Shown one piece after another: positions 7,405 to 15,377 of a stretch of 52,123 nucleotides of DNA; the stretch's first letter is position 1, and the number at the start of each line of letters is the position of its first letter. The DNA is from DASTSN01 sp035760665. GTDB taxonomy: Bacteria > Bacteroidota > Bacteroidia > Chitinophagales > Chitinophagaceae. The translations under genes and the position numbers were made by a program. The notes under the pieces were generated by a model. That model ran no database searches, was not told where the DNA came from, and was given only the letters and a program-made list of their open reading frames with translations. Location of the stretch: contig DASTSN010000032.1 of assembly GCA_035760665.1 (NCBI GenBank), forward strand, positions 1 to 52,123, written 5' to 3'.

Positions 7405-7871
7405 GATAGTCTTTTTAAGAGTGGTGAATGAATAGTTACTTAAAGGAGAAAGGCGCTATTAAAGTTAATTTTTATTTTAAAGAAATCATGAATGAAAGGG
7501 ATTATTATTTGACGAATCTCTTAATAGGTATTTTTCGTTGCTTGCCAGGAACCGGTTTGTAACAGTTGCTGAGGTGGAAAGCTAAATAAGGCGGTGCACG
7601 GACAATTAATCTTCAATTACTCTGTTAATAGCAGGAATTTACCTGGTTTTCTCTCATTTAATATAAATATCTGCACATTTTGCTATAATTTCTTATGCGT
7701 TGATTTTTATGCAACTATGAGCATGATTTGTAATAAATCTGGGGATAATACGAGGGAAATATATCGGGTAAGAATTTATTTTTGTTTAACGTGGCTAAAA
7801 GCTTTGATATTGAGAATTGCTTTAGTAAATTTGCATCCAATTTTTTATTGACCCTTAAACAAACAAACATT
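7405..7871. other. Divergent intergenic region, no gene seen
   Basis: 467 AT-rich bases lie between the starts of the cytochrome gene (minus strand) and the beta-barrel gene (plus strand). Short open frames here have no family features and no good start. The only clear element is the promoter of the barrel gene at 7803-7833. Confidence 0.6.
7803..7833 (+). promoter_or_regulatory. Bacteroidota-type promoter for the beta-barrel gene
   Basis: TTTG at 7803-7806 and TAAATTTG at 7826-7833 are 19 bases apart, a full match to TTTG-N19-TAnnTTTG. The predicted transcript begins near 7837, giving a leader of about 35 bases before the ATG at 7872. Confidence 0.75.
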
Positions 7872-8462
7872 ATGAAAAAAATTGTATTCGTAGCTGCTGC
7901 CTTATTGATGGTAGGCATCTACTCACAGGCACAGGTTAAATTTGGCGTTAAAGCCGGCGCCAACTTTTATAAGTTTTCCGGAAGCGATGCAAAAATTGGA
8001 TCTGTATCGCCTAAGTTTCAACCGGGCGTTGCCGGCGGTGCATTTGCAAATCTTACCGTTTCTAAACAATTCAGTGTACAACCGGAATTACTTTTTTCAA
8101 TGGAAGGTTCCAAATATGAAGAAAGTGGAGATAAGCTGATGTATAAAACCAATTACCTGAACATTCCGGTTATGGCACAGTATAATAACCCTTCTGGGTT
8201 TTATGCAGAAACCGGTCCGCAAATTGGATTCCTGATGAGCGCAAAAGCTGATGATGGTACCAATACAACGGATATTAAAGACTCCTTTAAAAGCATCAAC
8301 TTCTCATGGGCCCTGGGTGCAGGCTATAAACTGGCCAACGGCTTTGGTTTTGGTGCACGGTATAATTTCGGACTGGCGAACGTAGCTGATGAATCAGATA
8401 CGGATGTTAAGTTAGGTGGTTTTCATGTAGGTGTATTCTATACCTTTACTAACGGTAAGTAA
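7872..8462 (+). CDS. PorT-like outer-membrane beta-barrel protein
   Basis: This 196-residue protein has a clear signal peptide (MKKIVFVAAALLMVGIYSQAQ) followed by VKFGVKAGANFYKF, the standard opening of Bacteroidota OMP_b-brl_2 proteins. Alternating amphipathic strands run to a C-terminal GGFHVGVFYTFTNGK ending in aromatic residues, as expected for an 8-strand barrel. The longer open frame from 7782 is rejected because its extra residues precede the promoter's predicted start site or fall in the leader. It has its own promoter and terminator, so it is probably monocistronic. Transport or adhesion role unknown. Confidence 0.88.
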   Translation: MKKIVFVAAALLMVGIYSQAQVKFGVKAGANFYKFSGSDAKIGSVSPKFQPGVAGGAFANLTVSKQFSVQPELLFSMEGSKYEESGDKLMYKTNYLNIPVMAQYNNPSGFYAETGPQIGFLMSAKADDGTNTTDIKDSFKSINFSWALGAGYKLANGFGFGARYNFGLANVADESDTDVKLGGFHVGVFYTFTNGK

Positions 8463-8483
8463 TTTTAGTGTACAATTAATTAT

Positions 8484-8512
8484 AAAAGGGTGGTTATTAG
8501 CCGCCCTTTTTT
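8484..8512 (+). terminator. Terminator after the beta-barrel gene
   Basis: AAAAGGGTGG (8484-8493) and CCGCCCTTTT (8501-8510) form a stem with one G-T pair and a 7-base loop, followed by T residues. It lies 21 bases after the stop. Confidence 0.8.
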
Positions 8513-8563
8513 CATTTATCAACTGCATTCACCCCGCTTTAGTATTTTTACAAAAAAAAGGAC

Positions 8564-9088
8564 TTGAAATCAATCTTAACCGGGCAGCAACTAGCTATTA
8601 CCATCAAACGACTGGCACAGCAAGTGCTGGAAAATCATATCAACCTTGAAGAAACGGTACTCATAGGTATACAGCCGCGTGGTATCTATGTGTCGGATAA
8701 AATTGTAGAGGAAATACGGAAGGAACTACCGGCGGAAAAAATTCAATACGGTAAGCTGGATATAACATTCTACCGCGATGATATCCGTAAAAGCCTGCAT
8801 GTTGCCAACCAAACTGATATTTTATTTTCTATCGAGGGTAAACAGGTGGTACTGATTGATGATGTGCTGTACACTGGTCGCACCATACGGGCGGCATTAA
8901 ATGCCCTGCTTGATTTTGGCAGGCCCGCTAAAGTGGAATTATGTGTGCTGATTGACCGCCGGTTTAGCCGGGAAGTACCTATTCAGCCCGATTATGCAGG
9001 CCGTTCCATTGATGCCTTCGTGTCGCAGAAGGTCAAAGTTTGCTGGAAGGAAAAAGATGGCAAAGATGAAGTGCTGATCCTGGATTAG
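8564..9088 (+). CDS. pyrR: PyrR: pyrimidine operon regulator / uracil phosphoribosyltransferase
   Basis: The 174-residue protein is a type I phosphoribosyltransferase of the PyrR group: TVLIGIQPRG near residues 31-40, GKLDITFYRDD near 63-73, and the PRPP loop VVLIDDVLYTGRT at 95-107, ending DEVLILD. In Firmicutes PyrR binds pyr mRNA to control attenuation and also makes UMP from uracil and PRPP. The start is TTG at 8564, supported because KSILTGQQL aligns with the usual N-terminus and no nearby ATG exists in frame; a purine-rich AAAGGA sits only 1 base before it. It lies 65 bases before pyrB. Whether it still regulates RNA here is uncertain. Confidence 0.93.
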   Translation: MKSILTGQQLAITIKRLAQQVLENHINLEETVLIGIQPRGIYVSDKIVEEIRKELPAEKIQYGKLDITFYRDDIRKSLHVANQTDILFSIEGKQVVLIDDVLYTGRTIRAALNALLDFGRPAKVELCVLIDRRFSREVPIQPDYAGRSIDAFVSQKVKVCWKEKDGKDEVLILD

Positions 9089-9138
9089 CCGCTTTTCAAC
9101 TTTTTTTTTACATCCAGCGAACGAATTTCGTAAACCAT

Positions 9139-9146
9139 TATCTTCG
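9139..9146 (+). promoter_or_regulatory. -7-like box upstream of pyrB
   Basis: TATCTTCG matches TAnnTTTG except one base and lies 7 bases before the pyrB ATG at 9154, so the transcript would be leaderless or nearly so. The same eight bases precede pyrE. No convincing -33 TTTG is present at the normal distance. pyrB may also be read through from pyrR. Confidence 0.5.
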
Positions 9147-9153
9147 CACTTTA

Positions 9154-10089
9154 ATGAGCCTTTCTACCAAACACCTTCTCGGTATCAGAGATCTCACTAA
9201 AGAAGATATTTCTCTTTTTCTTCAGACGGCTACCCAATTTAAAGAAGTACTGCAGCGTCCTATCAAAAAAGTACCATCGCTGCGGGATGTAACCATTGTC
9301 AATCTTTTTTACGAAAATTCTACCCGTACACGGATATCATTCGAACTGGCGGAAAAGCGGCTGAGTGCCGACACCATCAATTTTACCGCCTCCGGTTCCT
9401 CCGTCTCAAAAGGGGAAACACTGCTGGACACTGTGAATAATATTCTTTCCATGAAAGTGGATATGGTGGTAATGCGCCACAGCGCCAGTGGCGCCCCGCA
9501 CTTTTTGGCACAACATATTCCGGCAGTTATTGTAAATGCCGGAGATGGTATCAACGAACATCCCACCCAGGCATTGCTCGATGCTTTTTCTATCCGTGAA
9601 AAAACCGGCAGCCTGGAAGGTCGTAAAGTAGCCATCATAGGCGATATTATGCACAGCCGCGTTGCGCAGAGTAATATTTACCTGCTGAAAAAAATGGGTG
9701 CGGACATCACGGTCTGCGGGCCTCCCACGCTGATACCGAAATATATCCGCGAAGCGTTTGGGGTTCATGTCAATTACAACCTGAAAGAAACACTGGAGTG
9801 GTGCGATGTGGCAAATGTGCTGCGTATACAACTGGAGCGGCAAAACCAGGTGCTGTTTTCTTCCTTGCGGGAATATAACCTGGCTTACGGAATTAACCGG
9901 CGCTTGCTTGATAGCCTGCAGAAGGAAATTGTGATTATGCACCCCGGGCCCATTAACAGGGGTGTGGAACTGGACAGCGATGTAGCCGACAGCAAGCAAT
10001 CCATCATTTTGCAACAGGTGGAAAATGGTGTAGCCGTACGCATGGCTGTGCTGTACCTCTTATCCGGCGGACGGGAATCTGTGAATTAG
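9154..10089 (+). CDS. pyrB: Aspartate carbamoyltransferase, catalytic subunit
   Basis: PyrB condenses carbamoyl phosphate with aspartate, the committed step of pyrimidine synthesis, in the cytoplasm. The 311-residue length is normal. Carbamoyl-phosphate motif STRTR is at residues 56-60, the SVSKGET loop supplies the Ser/Lys contributed to a neighbouring active site (S83-K86 region), and INEHPTQALLD, MHSRVAQSN and HPGPINRGVE are the remaining signatures. No pyrI regulatory gene is adjacent. It follows pyrR by 65 bases, with a -7-like box just before the ATG. Confidence 0.97.
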   Translation: MSLSTKHLLGIRDLTKEDISLFLQTATQFKEVLQRPIKKVPSLRDVTIVNLFYENSTRTRISFELAEKRLSADTINFTASGSSVSKGETLLDTVNNILSMKVDMVVMRHSASGAPHFLAQHIPAVIVNAGDGINEHPTQALLDAFSIREKTGSLEGRKVAIIGDIMHSRVAQSNIYLLKKMGADITVCGPPTLIPKYIREAFGVHVNYNLKETLEWCDVANVLRIQLERQNQVLFSSLREYNLAYGINRRLLDSLQKEIVIMHPGPINRGVELDSDVADSKQSIILQQVENGVAVRMAVLYLLSGGRESVN

Positions 10090-10167
10090 CAAGATTGCTG
10101 TTACATGTCAAGGGCTGTTCTCATTTCGAAAGAGTTGCCTATTTTCAACGTTTAAAAAGTACGAACC

Positions 10168-10638
10168 ATGCAAAGGATTTGCCTTTTCCCCGGTACGTTT
10201 GATCCCGTTACATTGGGACATGTGGACATTATCAACAGGGCACTGCCTTTGTTTGACAAAATTATTGTGGGTATCGGGTTGAATGCAGCCAAAGCGCCGA
10301 TGTTTTCAGCGGAAAAACGGTTGAGGTGGATTAAGGAATTGTATAAACATGACGCCAGGGTGGAGGGCGCCATTTACGAAGGCCTCACAGTGGATTTTTG
10401 TAAAAAAATCAATGCCCGTTTTATTTTACGGGGCATCCGTTACGTGAGCGATTTTGAATACGAAAAAACCATTGCAGATGCCAACCGGACGCTGGATAAA
10501 GATATTGAAACAATTTTCCTGACGGGTGAACCGAAATATACATCTGTTGCATCAACGATTGTCCGTGATATTTTACGTAATAATGGTAATGCCAGTCCCT
10601 TTTTGCCCGAACTGGTTTTTAAAACACTGAAAGATTGA
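10168..10638 (+). CDS. coaD: Phosphopantetheine adenylyltransferase
   Basis: CoaD transfers AMP to 4'-phosphopantetheine in the penultimate step of coenzyme A synthesis. The 156-residue protein has the nucleotidyltransferase signature PGTFDPVTLGH at residues 8-18, FILRGIRYVSDFEYE near 89-103, and YTSVASTIVRDI near 127-138, where the last replaces the more usual SSS form. Length and motif order match the family. Upstream, TATTTTCA at 10140 could serve as a weak -7 element. The hotdog thioesterase gene begins 4 bases after its stop, so the two are probably co-transcribed. Confidence 0.96.
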   Translation: MQRICLFPGTFDPVTLGHVDIINRALPLFDKIIVGIGLNAAKAPMFSAEKRLRWIKELYKHDARVEGAIYEGLTVDFCKKINARFILRGIRYVSDFEYEKTIADANRTLDKDIETIFLTGEPKYTSVASTIVRDILRNNGNASPFLPELVFKTLKD

Positions 10639-10642
10639 AACG

Positions 10643-11074
10643 ATGGCGATATGGTTTGATCCATCATTGGCTGTTGAAAAAATCGCTCCCATTGGAAAAA
10701 ATACCATGGGCGAATACCTCGGCATCGAGTGGTTGGAAGTGGGTGATGATTTTCTAAAAGCCCGAATGCCGGTAGATCATCGCACACGACAGCCGTATGG
10801 ATTATTACATGGCGGCGCTTCCTGCGTATTGGCAGAAACGCTGGGGAGTGTGGCCAGTGCAATGGTCATTGACCATTCACGATTTATTTGCGTGGGGATA
10901 GAAATTAATGCCAATCATATCCGCAGTGCCCGGGAAGGATTTGTAACGGGCACGGCTATGCCGCTTCACCTGGGTGCTACCACGCATGTGTGGGACATAA
11001 AAATTATGGATGAACAGCAGAAACTGGTTTGCGCCAGCCGCCTAACGGTGGCTATCTTAAAGCGAAAACATTAA
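10643..11074 (+). CDS. Hotdog-fold acyl-CoA thioesterase (MenI/YdiI-like)
   Basis: This 143-residue single hotdog domain has the PaaI/YdiI signature RQPYGLLHGGASCVLAETLG with H56 and the likely catalytic E65, followed by IEINANHIRSAREGFV. YdiI/MenI hydrolyses 1,4-dihydroxy-2-naphthoyl-CoA in menaquinone synthesis; Bacteroidota use menaquinone, so this is the best guess, but the fold has many substrates. It begins 4 bases after coaD. Its stop codon overlaps that of the convergent Nudix gene by 4 bases (TTAA). Confidence 0.88.
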   Translation: MAIWFDPSLAVEKIAPIGKNTMGEYLGIEWLEVGDDFLKARMPVDHRTRQPYGLLHGGASCVLAETLGSVASAMVIDHSRFICVGIEINANHIRSAREGFVTGTAMPLHLGATTHVWDIKIMDEQQKLVCASRLTVAILKRKH

Positions 11075-11700
11075 GCTGTTTTGGTAGCTGCATGAATCAC
11101 ATCGGATATGGCTGGATAACTTTCCGGCAGGTATGTTTGTATCGCCTGGTTGCTTACCCATTTTATTTCGTGAATGTCTTCAATCACCTGCGGTACTAAA
11201 TGCTGAGGTCCTTTCACCTGCATCAGGTACCAATGTGTTTCTTTTAAAATAAATTTAGAGCCTTCGTGGTAAGTGTGATAGGTTACATGCAAGAGTTTGC
11301 CAATTTTTATCCGTTGCAATCCGGTTTCTTCTTCCACTTCTCGTATGGCACAGGTGGCCAGGTCTTCGCCTTCATCCAGTTTCCCTTTTGGTAAATCCCA
11401 TTTGCCTTTGCGGAAAATCATCAGTATTTCTTTTTTTTCATTCAATACTAATCCGCCGCCGGCCTGTATAACTGTAAACTTTTTGAAAAAAGCTTTTTTC
11501 AGTTCATCCAGGTTGGTATGAAAAAAAATTCCTGCATGAACTTTGGGAAGCTGCATTTCATGAATCATTGCTTTGATGGTATGATTGTTCAGTTCATCAA
11601 TGAAAACAGCATCGTCATGGTGAGCAAATGGCTGAATGACAGAATCAATATCATCGCAGAGAAAAAGTGGTTTATCGCCAAAATAGATTTTTGTATACAT
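11071..11700 (-). CDS. Nudix hydrolase with N-terminal extension
   Basis: This 209-residue protein has a perfect Nudix box (G-x5-E-x7-REU-x-EE-x-G-U) at residues 106-128: G106, E112, R120, E121, E124, E125, G127. Upstream lie GGGLVLNEKKEILMIFRKGKWDLPKG, split here as GGGLVLNEKK and FRKGKWDLPKG, the usual strand before the box. The first ~75 residues are an extra domain common in Bacteroidota homologs. It hydrolyses a nucleoside diphosphate linked to another moiety; the substrate is unknown. It is divergent from pyrE with about 29 bases between starts, so the two share a promoter region, and it converges on the thioesterase. Confidence 0.9.
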   Translation of the reverse strand: MYTKIYFGDKPLFLCDDIDSVIQPFAHHDDAVFIDELNNHTIKAMIHEMQLPKVHAGIFFHTNLDELKKAFFKKFTVIQAGGGLVLNEKKEILMIFRKGKWDLPKGKLDEGEDLATCAIREVEEETGLQRIKIGKLLHVTYHTYHEGSKFILKETHWYLMQVKGPQHLVPQVIEDIHEIKWVSNQAIQTYLPESYPAISDVIHAATKTA

Positions 11701-11717
11701 AGCTGTTGGCTTTGATT

Positions 11718-11725
11718 TATCTTCG
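11718..11725 (+). promoter_or_regulatory. -7-like box 4 bases before pyrE
   Basis: TATCTTCG is identical to the box before pyrB and lies 4 bases before the ATG at 11730, predicting a leaderless pyrE transcript. A TTTG at 11690-11693 is 24 bases upstream, a slightly long spacing for a -33 element. Confidence 0.55.
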
Positions 11726-11729
11726 CCAC

Positions 11730-12365
11730 ATGACAGATGCGAAAGTGGTAGCCGAAAAACTGCTCCAAGTTAATGCAGTAAAATTAAATGTAAAAGAACC
11801 TTTCACCTGGGCCAGTGGGTGGAAGAGTCCCATCTATTGCGACAATCGCCGGGTATTATCTTTTCCGTACAGCCGCGATTACATAAAATCGGAGTTGTGT
11901 AATCTTATTTTTGAAAAGTTTCCCGATGCGCAGTTACTCGCCGGTGTGGCTACAGCCGGAATCGCCTGGGGAGCAATGGTAGCCGATCAGTTAAAACTAC
12001 CCTATATTTATGTGCGTCCCAAACCAAAAGAACACGGGCTGGGAAACCAGATAGAAGGATATTTTGAACCTGGTCAGCAAGCCGTTGTTATAGAAGATTT
12101 AGTATCAACCGGTAAAAGCAGCCTGCAGGTGGTGAATGTTCTGAAAGCTGCCGGATTGCAGGTTGCCGGAATGGTTTCTATCTTTACATACGATTTTCCC
12201 GTTGCTGCTGAAGCGTTTGCTAAAGCCGGTGTAACATATTATCCGCTCACCAATTATCCTACGCTGATTCAACTGGCGGTGGAAAAAGGGATTGTGCAGC
12301 AGGAGGCAGAAGCCGTTTTGTTAAAATGGCGAAACGATCCGGCAAACTGGAACGCTGTTTTGTAA
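11730..12365 (+). CDS. pyrE: Orotate phosphoribosyltransferase
   Basis: PyrE makes orotidine 5'-monophosphate from orotate and PRPP. The 211-residue protein has FTWASGWKSPIYCDNR (residues 25-40), VRPKPKEHGLGNQIEG (95-110) with the catalytic Lys/His loop, and the PRPP-binding AVVIEDLVSTGKS at 118-130. I chose the ATG at 11730 rather than an in-frame ATG 24 bases upstream because the shorter start fits family length and follows a -7-like box by 4 bases. The upstream start would lie before the predicted transcript start. It is separated from pyrR-pyrB by three unrelated genes and a divergent one. Confidence 0.96.
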   Translation: MTDAKVVAEKLLQVNAVKLNVKEPFTWASGWKSPIYCDNRRVLSFPYSRDYIKSELCNLIFEKFPDAQLLAGVATAGIAWGAMVADQLKLPYIYVRPKPKEHGLGNQIEGYFEPGQQAVVIEDLVSTGKSSLQVVNVLKAAGLQVAGMVSIFTYDFPVAAEAFAKAGVTYYPLTNYPTLIQLAVEKGIVQQEAEAVLLKWRNDPANWNAVL

Positions 12366-12391
12366 TTTTATTGAAAACTAAACTAGAAAAT

Positions 12392-12757
12392 ATGAAGCAA
12401 CTGATTGTATCTTTTTTAGCAATTGCAGTTCTCGGCATTGCCGGAAGTGCGCAGACAAAAGCCCTGGAAACGGCTAAGATTAAAACACCGACCGTTCAAT
12501 GTGAAATGTGCAAAAGCCGGATTGAAACCTATTTAAAGCGCTACGATGGTGTAACCTTTGTGCAGGTAAACTATAAGAAGAAAATCACTACGGTGAAATA
12601 CCTGACCGATCGTACAAACATCGAAGAAATTAAAACGGCTATTGCAAACGCCGGTTACGATGCTGATGATGTACCAGCCAATCCCGACTCCTACAACCGG
12701 TTACCGAAATGCTGTAAAAAACCGGATGACGGCGGAAACAATAAGGATGGCCAATAA
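12392..12757 (+). CDS. Exported heavy-metal-associated (HMA) domain protein
   Basis: This 121-residue protein has a signal peptide (MKQLIVSFLAIAVLGIAGSAQ) and one HMA ferredoxin-like domain with the metal-binding pair C37-EM-C40 (VQCEMCKSRIE), then VTFVQVNYKKKITTVKY. It ends in KCCKKPDD and a Gly/Asn-rich tail, so a second Cys pair lies near the C-terminus. It resembles a periplasmic MerP/CopZ-like metal chaperone, probably for Cu(I) or Zn. The longer frame from 12326 overlaps pyrE and hides the signal peptide, so the ATG at 12392 is preferred. It follows pyrE by 26 bases and ends before a terminator, so the two may be co-transcribed. Confidence 0.85.
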   Translation: MKQLIVSFLAIAVLGIAGSAQTKALETAKIKTPTVQCEMCKSRIETYLKRYDGVTFVQVNYKKKITTVKYLTDRTNIEEIKTAIANAGYDADDVPANPDSYNRLPKCCKKPDDGGNNKDGQ

Positions 12758-12778
12758 GTAGCCATAACTCTGTAAAAT

Positions 12779-12803
12779 GCCACTAATCAACAGTGGCTTT
12801 TTT
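12779..12803 (+). terminator. Terminator after the HMA gene
   Basis: GCCACT (12779-12784) and AGTGGC (12792-12797) form a stem with a 7-base loop followed by six T residues, 21 bases after the stop. The downstream DUF486 gene starts 26 bases later. Confidence 0.85.
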
Positions 12804-12828
12804 GTTTGCATATTTAATACGGAAAAAT

Positions 12829-13161
12829 ATGAGAACTGTCGGATTGCTATTCGCTTCAAATATTTTTATGACGTTTGCCTGGTATTATCATTTGCAGCAT
12901 AAAGGCTGGCCCTTGTGGAAGGCCATTGTTTTAAGCTGGATGCTGGCGTTTGTAGAGTATTGTCTGGCAGTGCCCGCTAACCGGTTGGGATATTTTGACA
13001 GCGGGTTGAGTGGGTTCCAGCTTAAACTGATCCAGGAAGCCATCACGCTGGTCGTGTTTAGCGTATTTGCGGTGCTGGTGATGAAAGAGCCCTTTCATTA
13101 TAAATACCTGATCAGCTTTGCATTTTTGATGGGAGCTGTTTATTTCATGTTTAAGAAATAA
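12829..13161 (+). CDS. DUF486 / DMT-family small membrane protein
   Basis: This 110-residue protein has four hydrophobic helices. NIFMTFAWYYHL (residues ~10-21), SWMLAFVEYCLAVPANRLGY (~36-55), FQLKLIQEAITLVVFSVFAV (~62-81) and a final MGAVYFMF helix match DUF486, a family in the drug/metabolite transporter superfamily. Half-size proteins of this group may dimerise. The ATG at 12829 follows GGAAAAAT and sits after the upstream terminator stem, unlike the longer frame from 12793, which starts inside the stem. Substrate unknown. Confidence 0.88.
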   Translation: MRTVGLLFASNIFMTFAWYYHLQHKGWPLWKAIVLSWMLAFVEYCLAVPANRLGYFDSGLSGFQLKLIQEAITLVVFSVFAVLVMKEPFHYKYLISFAFLMGAVYFMFKK

Positions 13162-13239
13162 AATCCCGAACCATCATTTGTCGTTAAAATGACGATTTGG
13201 TTGCATGGCGCATTTTATTTTTACACCTCAATTTGTTGT

Positions 13240-13833
13240 ATGAAAAGAATTCTTTTTATCCTTTGTTGTATACTGGGACATATGTTGCTGGCAACTGGCC
13301 AGGAAAAACCGGAGGGATTGTTTTTAAAATCAAAAGCACCCGATTTCAAAGCAAAAGATCAGACAGGCAATGAAATCAGCCTGAAAGACCTGCGTAAAAA
13401 GGGTACCGTTGTGCTTGTCTTTTACCGCGGCTACTGGTGTCCGTATTGCAATAAAGAAATGCGGCGGCTGGAGGACTCGCTTCAATTAATCTTAGACAAA
13501 GGCGCCTCCCTGGTGGCCGTAACGCCTGAGCAACAAGCCGGGGTTGATAAAACTGTAGAAAAAACAAAAGCTTCGTTCCCTATCATCAGCGACCAGGATC
13601 AGAAGATTATGCGGCAATATGACGTAGCTTTCAAAGTGGATGATAAAACGGTAAGGCGGTACAAAAGTTTTGATATTGATCTGGCTGCGAATAATAGTCA
13701 GAAAGAGGATGCCATATACCTGCCGGTGCCTGCTGTATATATTATTGATAAAGATGGAAATGTTAAATACCGCTTTTTTGAACCGGATTATAAAAAGCGA
13801 CCATCGGTAAAGGAGATACTGGATAACCTGTAA
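13240..13833 (+). CDS. Exported peroxiredoxin-like (AhpC/TSA) protein
   Basis: This 197-residue protein has a signal peptide (MKRILFILCCILGHMLLATGQ) and a thioredoxin-fold AhpC/TSA domain with APDFKAKDQTGNEISLKDL (residues 33-51) and an active site YRGYWCPYC with C67 and C70. The GYWCPYC form and ISDQDQKIMRQYDV near 110-130 are typical of peroxiredoxin-like exported reductases in Bacteroidota. It likely reduces peroxides or disulfides in the periplasm. The ATG at 13240 gives a clean signal peptide; the longer frame from 13189 would bury it. TCAATTTG lies 4 bases before the ATG and TATTTTTA lies at 13216; either could be a -7 element. Confidence 0.88.
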   Translation: MKRILFILCCILGHMLLATGQEKPEGLFLKSKAPDFKAKDQTGNEISLKDLRKKGTVVLVFYRGYWCPYCNKEMRRLEDSLQLILDKGASLVAVTPEQQAGVDKTVEKTKASFPIISDQDQKIMRQYDVAFKVDDKTVRRYKSFDIDLAANNSQKEDAIYLPVPAVYIIDKDGNVKYRFFEPDYKKRPSVKEILDNL

Positions 13834-13854
13834 GTAAGTGCCGGGGCCGCTGTA

Positions 13855-14151
13855 TTAATTAACGAGAAATACTTTGCCGAAAGCAGCTACAGCAATTTTT
13901 TGATTTTCCCCGTTTACCATATAATAAATATCCCGATAAAATAATCTGTCTTTTATAGTGACGTTTACTACCATTTGTCTGTATTGATTTGTTTCTTTAT
14001 CCTTAACTAGAAAGATACCTGCATGATGGCCTTTTGCGTTTAACTCTTCAGAAATGGTTATTGAGCATTTTTGATAACTGGGTTTCGTGAAATAAGCAAT
14101 ACTACCCAGAATAACGAACAGAATAACAGTAATTTTCACCCATTTTTTCAT
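13855..14151 (-). CDS. Small single-pass membrane-anchored protein, unknown
   Basis: This 98-residue protein has an N-terminal membrane or signal segment (KKWVKITVILFVILGSIAYF) and a small predicted beta-rich domain (YQKCSITISEELNAKGHH, then IFLVKDKETNQYRQMVV and DRLFYRDIYYMVNGEN). I prefer the ATG at 14151 over one eight codons upstream because it opens the hydrophobic segment directly. It faintly resembles DUF4359 but I cannot confirm that. It is convergent to the peroxiredoxin-like gene and downstream of the Ycf48-like gene on the same strand, 76 bases away. Function unknown. Confidence 0.6.
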   Translation of the reverse strand: MKKWVKITVILFVILGSIAYFTKPSYQKCSITISEELNAKGHHAGIFLVKDKETNQYRQMVVNVTIKDRLFYRDIYYMVNGENQKIAVAAFGKVFLVN

Positions 14152-14227
14152 ATCTGCAATTTTTCGAATAAGCAAGGTATAAAAATATTCATTCCTGTGA
14201 GGGGAAATTTAAAAATTCAGCAGCTCA

Positions 14228-15280
14228 TTATTTCCACTCAAGCTTGCCAATTTTTCCATTACTGCCCGCCAGGAATACAGACGTGCCGGATTTGGCGATT
14301 CTGCATACGTGAAAACCTTCTCTGCTGATCCATTTCCAGGTTTTACCACCATTCAGCGAATAGTCAACGCCGTTAAGTCCGCAGGTCACCACATCTTTAC
14401 GGGATAGATATTCCACGCAACTTCTGTAGCCGTGAGGGGGCTCCGATGGTGCATGCCATGTTCTGCCACCGTCATTACTATACGCACAGTTGAGCGCTGT
14501 ATCGGCAGCGTTCATAAAATCCCCGCCGGTAACAATCAGCACCCGGCCGCCGTGCAATTTGAAATCATCGTAGATGCTAACAGAGTTGGCGCCGGTTGTC
14601 TCTTTTCCCTGCACAAGCGGCAGGTCAATTACTTTATCACGAATAAACAGTCTGGACTTTTTGCCGCCACTCACAAAAACCGCTTCATCCCGGTCGAGTG
14701 CCCGGATGTTAGTACCACTGGCAGCAAAACAGGCCTCCCCGCTATCGGCTTTTGGCCGGTTGTCATATGGAATTTCCTGCCAGCTATTTCCGTTGTCAAA
14801 GGTTCTGGCAATAAAAAATCGGCCGTCAACCGGATCACCGATTACAATACCCGACTTTTCATTCCAAAATTCCATAGCATCAAGAAAAATGCCTTTCGTC
14901 TTATTTTCATACACCACCTTCCAGGATGTTCCTCCGTCGGTGGTTTTTAAAATATATGCCGGTTCTGCCACTGCCATAATAATGGCTGTGCTGGCATCAA
15001 AGGCTTCAATGTCCCGGAAATCCGCTTTTTCAAATCCCTGCACTTTCATCCAGGTCCAGTTTTTGCCGCCATTGGTCGATTTGCCAACTGTACCATTGCT
15101 GCCGCTAACCCAAATAATGTTATCACTTACTACGCTGAGACCGCGAATAGTTGAGGCAGTTCCGGAACTGATTACTCTCACAGAGGGATACCCCTTTTGC
15201 GCAAAACAGGTTTGGCGGAAAAAAAGAGATGATACGAGTAGGAAACATATAAGCCGGATTGCTGATGCAGTATAATTCAT
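14228..15280 (-). CDS. Exported Ycf48/BNR-like beta-propeller protein
   Basis: This 350-residue protein has a signal peptide (LICFLLVSSLFFRQTCFAQ) and repeated propeller blades of the BNR/Ycf48 type: STNGGKNWTWM, TTDGGTSWKVV, TFDNGNSWQEI, SNDGGRTWHAP and SLNGGKTWKWI, about five S/T-x-D/N-G-G-x-x-W repeats. In photosynthetic organisms Ycf48/HCF136 assists photosystem II assembly; in Bacteroidota these proteins are secreted and their role is unknown. The open frame extends to 15388, but that start overlaps the upstream gene and lacks a signal peptide, so the ATG at 15280 is chosen. It lies 97 bases after the rhodanese-thioredoxin gene on the same strand. Confidence 0.85.
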   Translation of the reverse strand: MNYTASAIRLICFLLVSSLFFRQTCFAQKGYPSVRVISSGTASTIRGLSVVSDNIIWVSGSNGTVGKSTNGGKNWTWMKVQGFEKADFRDIEAFDASTAIIMAVAEPAYILKTTDGGTSWKVVYENKTKGIFLDAMEFWNEKSGIVIGDPVDGRFFIARTFDNGNSWQEIPYDNRPKADSGEACFAASGTNIRALDRDEAVFVSGGKKSRLFIRDKVIDLPLVQGKETTGANSVSIYDDFKLHGGRVLIVTGGDFMNAADTALNCAYSNDGGRTWHAPSEPPHGYRSCVEYLSRKDVVTCGLNGVDYSLNGGKTWKWISREGFHVCRIAKSGTSVFLAGSNGKIGKLEWK

Positions 15281-15377
15281 GAAAGAAGCAGGTTTGTTGC
15301 AGGAAGATACAAAAAAGCTGCTTTCAGCAAGTGAAGACAGCTTTATAGTCATTCGGTCAAGTACTCTTGTAACTGTA

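Noticed and set aside
9406..10014. 202-codon open frame on the minus strand
   Set aside because: It is antisense to pyrB, which has all catalytic motifs; no independent signature.
14574..15275. 233-codon open frame on the plus strand
   Set aside because: It is antisense to the Ycf48-like propeller gene, whose repeats and signal peptide are clear; the frame has low-complexity Ser/Thr/Phe content and no family match.
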